Source: Atrina japonica (lineage: Eukaryota; Mollusca; Bivalvia; Pterioida; Pinnidae). Taken from it: a stretch of DNA of 64,000 nucleotides. The stretch is taken from assembly GCA_030159075.1 (NCBI GenBank), contig BROG01000075.1, positions 868,501 through 932,500 on the forward strand, read 5' to 3'. A model generated the notes under the pieces. That model ran no database searches, was not told where the DNA came from, and saw nothing but the letters and a program-made list of their open reading frames with translations. How positions within the stretch are numbered: the first letter of the stretch is position 1; every line of letters begins with the position of its first letter. The translations under genes and the position numbers were made by a program. Shown here one piece after another: positions 13,701 to 25,700 of the stretch.

Positions 13701-16700
13701 TCACTGTTTTTATGCAGTTTCAAAGCAAAATAGTACACTACAAAACTAAGTCTTTTTCTCAGAGATTCAGAGTGTGTTCTTTCTATTTATGCATTTGTTG
13801 TGTAATGTCTGACTAAAGTTTTGAATTAATACAGACAAGGTATTTAAGATCAAATTATTTTTTAAGGCTCTAATTCGCAATGGGAAAACTGGTGAAGTAG
13901 AGGGGAAGCTTGGGAATCCTGCTCACAAAGGAGGAATTTATGATGTAAGTACTGGTATGAACAAATAATTGTAGTACAGATATATTTTAAAACAATTCTG
14001 ACTCTGCAGGTGGATGGTTCTGGGTTCATTTCCCAGTGTCATATGATATTTTGACCTCTGATAGGCTGACCCTGGTGTCATATTCAAAAAGTAAAAAAAA
14101 GGTATATACACAGTAAAACCAGCATATTACAAATTTCAATACTTGTAAACACAACCAAATCCGATGGTTTGATTTGATTTTTGATTTGATGTTTTTTGTT
14201 TTACGCCATACTCAACAATTTTTCAGTCATATGATGGCGTCCAGTTTTTATTGGTGGAGGAAAAACCCCGGTTACCCGGGTAAAGACCACCGACCTTCCG
14301 CAAGAAAACTGGCAAACTTTCCCACTTAATTCGAAATGACCCTAGCGGGATTCGAACCAGAGGTCCTTTGGCCATTTAATATTTATAGATGATCATTGAA
14401 AAAGAGAAATGACATAAAATGTTTGTAATAAAAATACACCAAAATATATACCTGCTTTGCAAATAATTCAGTTTAATATTCTCATCCTATCCCATTTCCC
14501 CACAGTTATTTATATAATGGTAGGTGTGAATGCAATGAACATCCTACCTACCATAAAACAGGGTTTCCCCACCACCCCAAATAATAGTGAAACAGTGATT
14601 GAATAGGATTCAGGGATTTATATCATCAACATATGGGCCAGGTAAAAGATCTTATTCCCAATGCAAAATTTACAATTATTTCCCAGTTTTAAGCAAAATT
14701 TCCCAAATATGTTCACTGTACAGCTCTTATATGATGCAACAAAGGATAGTCTCACAACTTTAAAGCAGCACTAGCTAAGTTAGGTACGTGTCTGTGGAAA
14801 GAGTGTAATAATCATGAAACGATGGTATACAATGAACAATCACCCGACAATGCGATTTACCGTCGAAAACATTGTGCAGAGACTGAAAATCATCAATATT
14901 TTTTGTGCTTACATGAAAACTGAAACAAGACATGGCGTCTGATTACTTTCCGATCATCTATGTAGATGCTCACAAGATTTGTGAGTTGAGTAATTTGCAT
15001 CAACAGTTACAAGGTTAATTTGCATCCAAGACTATAAGTGTACCAAGACAAAGACCCAGACTGACTGAGAGACAAACCTTACCAAACCAACCGTATATCT
15101 TTATATAGGCATACATTATATCTTGAAGAAAATTTCACACCCATGTCACTGCTATTGCTACTGAAAGTCAATAAAAAAACTTCCATGTCTTCAAATGAAA
15201 ACCATGTTGCAAGTTAAATAAAAGAAGTTGGATGAATAAATTATTGTGGCTTGATTGTTATTAGTAAAATAAGTTAATAATCAAAGTTACTTTTTCCCCC
15301 ATTTGGCCTATTAAGACGTAAAATTCCCAGCTGAAAATGCACAGGACACTGTACAATATAAGGTCTGTTAACCCCTGAGATTGTATGTTGTCTTATATGC
15401 TCTAATTCAAACAATGTTATACATGTTTTTTTTTGTTTGAAATTGATTGAAGGCATAAACTCAATACAAATAACACAGATAATTGCCCTGTAGAAACCTT
15501 TGTTGAACCAATAATCAACATATCCTCATTGTAATCATATATTTTACTTGCATCAATTGACTTCAGACTTCTGACATCAAATGGTTAGAGCTTCATTTTT
15601 CAGACTATGAAGTCATTCGCTTTTAGCATGTCTAGTCATCTTGAGTTCAAGCCATGCTAAAACAGAAGCTGATTGTGTGAAAATACTTGTCATTTAACCT
15701 TAGGAAGGCTGGTGGTGTCTTACCTGGTACATTGTAACTGGGTTCTCCACCACTGTTAAAACTGGCCACCACCATATAACTGAAAAAAGAGATGTAAAAC
15801 ATCATTTAAACATACAAAATTTGATTTTGTTTCATGTAGGGCTCTTCTTTTGAAGTTTCCTCTTTGTATTTCAGATTGATTTCAGCCATGACAGTACCAT
15901 GGTACTTACTTGTTCTGGGGACAAAACAGCCAAGATTTGGTCCCTACCTGGAGGAGAGCTACTAAAGTAAGATTGTAAGATACAGAAGACTAAAATAATG
16001 ATGTCACTTACAAATTTTCACATGTAACATTTTGGAAATGATTTGCAGACTTGCATTCATTATATTATATGTCAAGATTGCAACAAAGACGATAGTAAGT
16101 GTATGCCATCGCTTGGCATCTGTTGTCTGTCATGTACCTCTCTCTATCAAACAACATTGTTGCTTTTGCTAAAAATAGAACAAAGGGGTCAACATATTTA
16201 TCAACTATTTCTGAAAGTCAACTATATTCAGGAAAAACATAACCTCAGTCCAACAATATCCATTTCTCATTGAGTCAAACTTTTATGACAACTTCCTGAA
16301 GTTTTGAGTCAACAGGTCACTTACTGCTATTAATATCTAGGTCATCTGAGTCAAATGCTAAAAGTGATTTATTGCGATAACTTTTTATCTGTTGTTGTCT
16401 GTCATGTGTTGTTAACATTTACACATTTTCAACTTCTTCTCAGGAACAGGTGGGCCTATTTAGTAGAAAGTAATCCCATGTAAAGCTGCATAAAGTTGCA
16501 CATGAAAAGGGGCTAGAACCCATATGGGCCCCAAAAGGGTAAAAAATAGACCAAACATGGTATATCTTTCAAGATCATCTTCTTATGAACCAATGATCAG
16601 ATGACTTTCAAATTTTGTATGCATGATTGGTAAGTCAATATCTACAAAGTGTGCAAAGAAAATGAAATCCATTCATAAACAAGCCACAAGGTGCACTTCA

Positions 16701-19700
16701 ATAACATCTGGTACAGTTTTATAGAGAGCACAGCTTGAATGGCCAAAGGCCATTCTTTAAGCGAACTTAATCATTAGAAATTACCAAACATGCAATACTA
16801 TACTATAGTCTCATTTACTTTCTTGATAAACACTGAAAAAGTCTTATTCTAAAAAAGTGTTGGAAAGCACTATAAATTAATTAAAATAAAAAATAAAAAA
16901 TAAAATTTGCCCCCCCGCCCCAAATCTTTTTAAAAAATGGATGAGAATCTAGTAATTTTTTTTATTATGGCCTTATGAATTTACTTTATACATGCCTAGC
17001 TTAAAATTTGCCTATATCAGGTCAGAATTTCGGCCTACCTAAGACCTAGCTTGCAACATAGACACCAACTACTCCTCGGAAGTTAGATATTCCTACACTG
17101 ACATTAATGGAAAAAAGTTCACTTGGACAATATATGGGTTGTTGAGAAGATTCTTTTTCCCATCTACTATCAAGGGAGTTATCAAATGTGAGTAAAAAAG
17201 AATTCTATAAAAAACGAACATTTTTAGAGTTGTTTTAGGTGGTAGGAAATGACAAGAATGCAGGATTTTGCACAATTTTATCCAGAGCTTCTTGGGCCTA
17301 CACAGCCCCAGACCCCCAGTCATAAGGTTTTACAACTCACATATTTCTTACTTTTTATACCCAAAGTCATGTCTGCACCAGAGGGTGCTCAAATGCTATA
17401 GGGTAATCTTTTATACGAATAGCTTGTTGAATCAAAACTGATTGACATTCTAAATCAAATGAATACGATAACCTATTGGGATCTCCTTTTATCTTAAACA
17501 CATTTTTTATTTCTTCTGAAGAACAAATAGGTAAATTTCAACCTTTTTTTTCATTTCAGGGAATTTGTATTTGGGAAAGAAATTTCTGATATGCAAGTAG
17601 GATGTACATGGCTACATTCAGAACAAGAAGATCATCTGATAACAGTTTCTCTGTCTGGGTATATTAACTATTTGGATAAGGATTCAGGAGAAATAAAGCA
17701 AGTCATCAAGGTATGTCACAAGTGTGAAATTGATATCATTAAGGTATGTCACAGGTGTGAGATTGATGTCATCAAGGTAGGTGTGAAATTGATGTCATCG
17801 AGGTATGTCACAGGTATGAAATTGATGTCATCGAGGTATGTCACAGGTGAGAAATTTATGTTATCAAGGTATGATACAATTGTTAAATCGATGTCATGAA
17901 GATATGTCAGTTAATATAATAAAGTGAAATGATGTAATAAAGTTATGTCAGAAGGGTCAAATTTATGTCATCAAGGTATGACATCAATGTGAAATTGATG
18001 TTATCAAGGTATTTTACAACTGTGAAATCAATGTCATCAAGATATGTCACGAAAGTGAAATTAATGTAATAATGTTATGTCAGATGTGTCAAATTTATGT
18101 CATCAAGATAATTCAAAGGTGTGAAATCATCATCAAGGTGTGTCACAGGTGTGAAATTGATGTAATCATGGTATGTGACAGGTGTGACATTTATATCATC
18201 ATGGTATGTCACAGGTGTAAAATTGACGTAAGTAAGGTTTGTCACTAGTATAAAGAGTGTTCTGTGACATTTTCGGGCATGAGGTAAAGATTTACATGTT
18301 GAATTGTCAATAAAATAATTATTTTAGTTTCTCATTGGGTTTTTGAAAATGCATTTTGAACTATGAATAAAAAAGTTTTAAAACTTTGGCCTTTTGAAAT
18401 GACCTACATTTTTACTTGCCGTGCGGCGTTGATTTGTTATGAAATGTGAATAAAATGGCGATTTCTTTTTGCGTGCGACGGTATCTGAGAACCAGAAGTA
18501 TTTTTTTCATGGCCTTATAGTAGTGTATTTCGAGGCACCCTGTACCACAATCAGGGTGTATAATTCATACTACGTTTAATATGACAGTTAGAATCTAAGT
18601 AATCTGTACATCTGAAAGAAACTCGCAGCTCCCCTTGTGATAGAATTTAAACCTAGACCGTAAAAGTTAGCTGGTATTTTAATTTTTCAAAAAATTTTCC
18701 TTTTTTCATCTTAGATTGATGTACAATAGCATAAAAGAGATATACACCGGCATAAACACATACCTGCCAACTATTCAGATTTGGGCAGAACAGTCCCGAT
18801 TTTCATATATAAATTCCGCATTCCGGATTTGCACTGTCCAGTTCCAGTTTCTGTTTTCTCGTTCAGACTGAGAATCTTACAAACGTTTGAACGCAATATT
18901 GATATTCAAGCAGCACAAGCATCGGGCAATGGCAGACACATCTCTGCTGTTTCCAGTGAAGATCTGTAAAAGATGGAGTTGCCCAAAAAGAATGTCAAGT
19001 GGATGCAGAAATTCAAGGACTCTTATTCAAGTCAATTAAATGGTGTCATAACATGGTTGACATGAGGATGTAACTATGCATTTTTTTTATACAGTATTAG
19101 AGATGCTAGTTTTCCGGATTTTTCCGGAATTCCGGATTTTTAATTCCCATCCCCATACATTCCGGATTTGATTACTATTTCGTTATTTAGTATAACCAAA
19201 TTCCGGAGTTTGATTACTATTTCGTTATTTAGTATAACCCAATTTCTCTGGTTCTTTTCAGTTATTAGGCAGACCACTGAGATACATTTCCGGTTCATCG
19301 GACGACTTTTGTTATCTGTTTATTCATTCGTTGATCATAACTGAATTGACTAATCAGCATCGATGTTGCTTTGACTCATTGCTAAAGCGAGGTTGACAGT
19401 TTAAAGCACATGGCATGCATGGTGTCAGAGTGAAATTTGAAAATCTAACATGAGTGTTTTAGATCAATCCGCTAATATAAAAATGATTGACCAAGGCCAG
19501 GGATTAAGAACAAGTTGCTGGAGGAAAGGCACTGCATGGGTATCTTCATGACATGTCAGATTATGTCCGTAAATTTGATTTAAAGGGGCAGTGTTTATGT
19601 ATTGTGTGCAATGATCAAATCATTTTATATGTACACCTTTTACCTAAGCAGAACAAGCCTTCAATACATATTATATAGTGGTTGCTTTTCACCTTGCTTC

Positions 19701-22700
19701 AAATGAATATGAAATTTATATTGAAAGAAGCACAAAACAGTCATTATTTTCTAAGTCCTTTATTGTAGTCAAACACCAGAAAGTATCCCAGAATCAATCT
19801 CGGAGCATCTTTGCTTGCACAGCTTCTGGGGGCCTAGGTGGCCCCCAGACCCCCGGCCCATATTGGCTCAGTTAGTAATTTCAGGAATTTTCCCAGTAAG
19901 CCACTAGCATCTCTACAGTATGTCGTACAGACATTACTATTTGGCATGGTGGTTTCAACAGCATTTAAAAACACAAAAATACCAAGAAGCACAAAAATGT
20001 TGCTGTGTTAATAGAAGGAAGTCATCAGTTAAACAGTTATTATTTTTTTTACAAATAATGATGATGTAACGAGAGCACAAATTGTACAGGTGGCAGGTTA
20101 GTTTCCTGTCTTTTGGGTGAGACAGGAAAAATTGGTGGTCCCTTGTCACAGTAGGTGTTGGCACACTAAGGAGATCTCACTGCTCAGTAGCTGCAAATGC
20201 CAAAATTTGAAGCCCTTCACTTGCATTTGGTGATGTCTCCATATGAGTAAAAGATTCTTGAATGGGATGTTAAACAAACAAATTGTACGGATCAATCAAA
20301 GACTACTATAAATGAGGATGAGAATTCATTACTTCTGTAAAGAACCACTATTTCTAAGTGAATTTTCCTCAATGCTTTTGACTGATAGAAAATAAATAAT
20401 TCTTGCTCCATTGCACATGTTTACAAACAATTTACAACTCTCCTACTTTTTGCACCATTTTTTAGCAGATGGTGGGCTATTCAAATCACCCTGCGTCCAT
20501 GATCTGTGGTCAGTCCTTTGTCCATTATCCGTCGTCCATCCTTAAGCAATTCTTGTTTTTGTTATTTCTCAGAAAGGATTGAAGGGATCGTTATGAAATT
20601 TGACATATAGGTTCTCCTTGAGGTCTAGTTGTGTACTGTACATTTTCAGGTGGGTCAGATCACACATCTTGTTTCTTATCGCTATTTCTCAGAAAGTGAT
20701 GAAGGGATCTTTATAAAATTTGACAAACATTGTTAGGTTCTCCTTGAGGTTTAGTTGTGAAGTGTACAATTTGCAGGTTGGATCACAAAATGGCAGCCAG
20801 ACGGCCATGTTAGTTTTTGACAATTAAAGTTTATTTCGTATTTCTGTTTTTGACAATTAAAGTTTATTTTGTATTTCTTGAAAACCTTTTACATGTCTAA
20901 CCCTAAGCCATGTATGTTCTTGTTTGTGATGGGTAGACATATTAATTGGAGTATGATTTGGGGGCAGGTCTTGCCCCAACCCCTGAAATTTATATTTTTA
21001 CTTTTAACTTAAAAACTGTTCACAGCCCTACTCTTAAACCATAGATATTATTGATCGTTATTGGAAAACACATTTATTGGTGTAGGGGTGGGGATCCTTG
21101 GGGGTCTTGCCCCACCCTCTGAAATATGTTTTTACTTATAACTTAAAAACCGTTCACAGCCCCACCCTTAAACCATATATATTTTTTATTGTTATGGGGA
21201 GACACATTTAAAGGTGTATATGCAGGTCCTGTCCCACCCTCTGGAATTTATATTTTTGCTTATAACTTAAAAAAAACATTAACAGCCCCACCCTTAAACC
21301 ATATATATTTTATATTATTATGGGGAGACACATTTTGTGGTGCATCAGCTGGTTCTGCCTCACCCCATGGAATTTATATTTTTGCTTATAACTTAAAGAC
21401 ATTGATAGCCCCATCCTTAAACCATATATATTATTGATTATTATGGGAAAATACATTCAATAGTGTAGGTGGGGGCACTGCCACACCTCTGAAATATACA
21501 CTTACCACACTATGCTACATTTGGTATCAAAGCAGGGACCAGCGAGACATATTATGTGTAATTCTTGTTTTACTTAATGCATACTATGGCCAGCATTTTC
21601 ACTTGTAGAGGTTGACAGGTATGGTTAAGCTACATGTATCTTAGATTATAGCAGTTTATATTTGGTGTTGTTATATCTTGTGTCCTGTCATTACCCAGCA
21701 GGAAACCTAATTCTATACACAGTAGTGAATGTGATGCAATTTGGGGCACGGAATGGGTGATATGATAACCCCATGAGCAGACATCAACTGAAAGGTTAAA
21801 TAAATCTTATACAAATACTTCAATACCACTACCATTATGTCTGATTTACTTTTGCACAATACAAAATTAGTTTGTCTATTATGGTAGATTTTATAATCCA
21901 TATTATAAACACCAACATTATGTATCCTTTATTGATCCCCTTCATGAAGATGTTAATGTTTACGTTTTGAATTTATGGTTGCTGACGAAATCGATAGGCC
22001 TAGCCTTGATTTTAAGGTCCAGACTTTTTTTTAAAAGATTGAATTTAAATTAAAAGAGGAAATTATGAATGAATGATACATGTACTTAGTTGTTTTTTTA
22101 CCTGTTGGAAGATATGGGATTTCCAAAAGGACTACTTAGGGCAATTGAAAATTGCACTCAGCCGAGTAAAAAATTTCACTCAGCTGGGAAATGACTGAGT
22201 TTGCTTCGAGAAGTGCAACTTGAGTTTTGAGATAAAACTTAGGTAAAAACTTAAGTTTTTTTATCAAGAAATCCAGGCCAGAGACAATTCATAACATTCT
22301 CAGCAATATATCATATATTACATATCATTAATTATCTAGAAAAATTATACTGTGTTGTAATTCAAAAGTAAATATACAACAGTGACATATATCTGATACA
22401 ACATATAAAAGGAAGGCTGATTTTAACAAAGGCCTAGTTGGTTATGGGTCGAAAGTGTGGGACAGAGTGTGGCTGAGATTTCCCTGAACTGGTAAAAATT
22501 GTTTTAACTGTACAGATCTGGTAATAGCTGTTATCTAATTTCAACATTTCCTACTTTAACATAGAAATACATGGGGACCAGTTGTGTTTTAAAGAAACCA
22601 CTAAATATTTGTTTGACCATCATTTTTAACTTATGTTGTTTTTTTTTATCACCAAAGTTTCTTAGAATGATAAAGCATTTCAAAATTGCACAGTTTTCAG

Positions 22701-25700
22701 ATTTTGCCTTTTTTCTTAGATATTGTAAATTTCGTTTTATTTGTAATTTTTTAACCTGAAAATGCAATACTCTTGGGTTTTATTTTAGCCAATAGACATA
22801 AAAGAACAAGTTCTGGAAGGTGGTTGATATTTATTGCAAGTTCATACGGATGACAATTTCTCTAATGAATTACGATAATAGTACAACAAAATGAGCATTT
22901 GTAATAGCAAAATCATTGTATCGTGAATAAATTCAGGGAACCGTGAAAATTTCCTGATTTACAGTACACTGACACTTAATAAATATTTGACTTTCATAAT
23001 TCTTGGAATTATCCAAGGATCATTTTGACAAAACTTCAAGGTCACAAGCACCAAAGTTAACCAAATATATAAGGTTTTTTGTCAAATCTTTTGTAGTTTT
23101 GACTTTTTTTCAATAACCATTTGGCCAATTTTAGCCAAACTTGGCAGGAACTATCCCCATGTGAAGCTGCATAATATTTGCAAGTATAAAACCCCTAGTA
23201 ACATGGGCTGCAAAAAGGACTAAAAGGCCCAGCTCTTGGTACGGTTTGAAGATTTTCATATGAATCATTGATTAACTTTCTTTCATTGATTAACTTTCTT
23301 TCAAACCAGCTATGCATGATTGTTATATCAGTATTTACAAAGTTTGTGAATGGAAACGAAATTAGTTCATAAATTAGCCTGAAGCCAGCCCATCAAATGG
23401 CATATGGTATGACTTAAAATGCATGGGTTATAATTCCAAATAATATATATTAAAAAAAGTTTTAATGGATTTTTCTAAGGATTATATAGTTGCATACTTA
23501 ACAAATTAACCAGTTGAGTGCTTTAAAGCCCATGGAACATTTGTTTTACCATAAGACACTCTGTAAGGTTAGTAGATATGATGTCATTATTGCCTTACAA
23601 CCTACATGTAACATTATGTGAACCTTTTTACTATGTGATGCTTTTTTACTTTTAGGGTCACAAGAATGCAATTACAGCTATGGCAATCAGCAATGGAATC
23701 ATCTACTCAGCTAGTTACGATGGTCGATTGAATATCCTTTTCTTTACTTGATTGAGAGACATTATCACAATTGTATTGATAACTAGAGATATGATTCAAC
23801 ATAAATAATAACTTTAATTGTAGTAATAACTTAAAAGATAACATGTAATCCCAACTCAACAGATAACATGTAGAATCACAACTCAACAGATAACATGTAG
23901 TGTCACAACTCAACAGATAACATGTAGTGTCACAACTCAACAGATAACATGTAGAGTCACAACTCAACAGATAACATGTAGAATCACAACTCAACAGATA
24001 ACATGTAGTGTCACAACTCAACAGATAACATGTAGTGTCACAACTCAACAGATAACATGTAGTGTCACAACTCAACAGATAACATGTAGTGTCACAACTC
24101 AACAGATAACATGTAGTGTCACAACTCAACAGATAACATGTAGTGTCACAACTCAACAGATAAAATGTAGAATCATGACTCAACAGATAACATTCAGAGT
24201 CACATCTCAACAGATAACAATGTATTCATAAATCGTCAGATAACATTTTGAGCCACACAGATCAACAGATAATGTTATATTTTAATACAAATTTGTTTGT
24301 AACTCAGCAGATTAATGTAAAATTGAACTTACATGTTGTCACATGTAAATGATTGTTATAACAATAGTAGAAAACATCCTTAACATATTTACTTTATTGG
24401 TGTAATCATGTAGGTGAAGAGATTACAGGTTTGAGTGATAAAAAAATTCAGGATATAATAATTAGTGATGGTCAGATCAGTGTGATACAGATTGATAGCA
24501 CTCTAACATTCATCAATGAAGAAACCAAAGACATCAAGTAAATATACTACAATTCACATAAGATAGTGGGGCGGAGTAACCTTTTGATTATCATAGGGAT
24601 GATTCTACTCACTTTTCGGTTATGTCAAGCTGCACGGGAAAAATGTTTAATTTCTCACTGCATACTCTCGCATGTCTGGTAACAAGTAGGAACGATTACT
24701 CTTGTCGATGTTATTTTGACTTCATGCTTTATTACCTTAAATCTAAACTCGTTCAGGTCTAGAAATGGTTCACAAGACTCAGCCCTTCCATGTTATATGG
24801 ATTTTTCTATATCCTTTTCTAAACATTTTTAGCATTTTAAGGCATATTGGTGCTCAAAATCAAATTATTTTTTCACCATTAAAAACTAATGGGTATTGAT
24901 GAAAAAAAAGAGTGAAACAATATTTCTGTGTCTAAAATAATAATATTTTCAAATACAGTTGATTTTTTATGAGACTATTCTGCCAAAAGAATCTGATTAT
25001 TATTCACTGACCTAGATTCTAAAGAGGCTTCTGATAGGCTAAGGGCTGAAAGTAATTTCAGACAACGACCATACCTCTTTATCATTGAAGGGAAAAAATG
25101 GTGGGGAAAATTTTTTGACAAAAAACCCCACAGCTCTTTTTCAAATGAAAAGGGGTTGGGACTGATGGAGGCCTCAAAAGGGACCAAAAAGGACCACACT
25201 TTGATACATCTTTAAGAGATGATATTCAAATTTTGTATGCATGATTGTACAGTCAATATCTACAAAATTTGCAAATGAAAACGAAATCTGTCCATTTGTT
25301 TGTTTGTTTATTGTTGTTTAACGTGCCACTCAAGAATATTTTACTCATATGGAGACGTCACCAAATGCTGGTGAAGGGCTTCAAATTTTGGCCTTTGCTC
25401 GGCGCTTATGGCCATTGATCAGTGAGGGTTCTTTAACATGCAAAAAGCTACAAAGGACCTCAGTTTTTACTGTCTCATTTGAAGGACAAAAAACCAACCT
25501 GCTGCCAGCTGTACTCGAACTCATGATCAAGAGTTGAGCATGCTACAGACTGAGCCAGCCCGGCTCAAATTTGTAAATGAGCCACAAAGGGGTGCTTCAA
25601 TAACGTAGGGTACAGTTTATACACTTAAAAACTCAAAACTGAATGACTGTTTGTATACAAAGATATATGAGAAAGTTGTTAGGAATTATTTAATGATCAT

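Noticed and set aside
23707..24210. 167-codon minus-strand ORF with a nine-residue repeat
   Set aside because: It exists only because the 27-bp minisatellite unit is a multiple of three and lacks a stop on that strand. It has no domain and overlaps the WDR1 U12 intron.
23722..24413. Alternative GT-AG intron (GATG|GTCGAT ... CATGTAG|GTGAAG)
   Set aside because: It is also in frame, but the donor is poor and it would delete the conserved Tyr-Trp strand; the U12 signals nearby match consensus far better.
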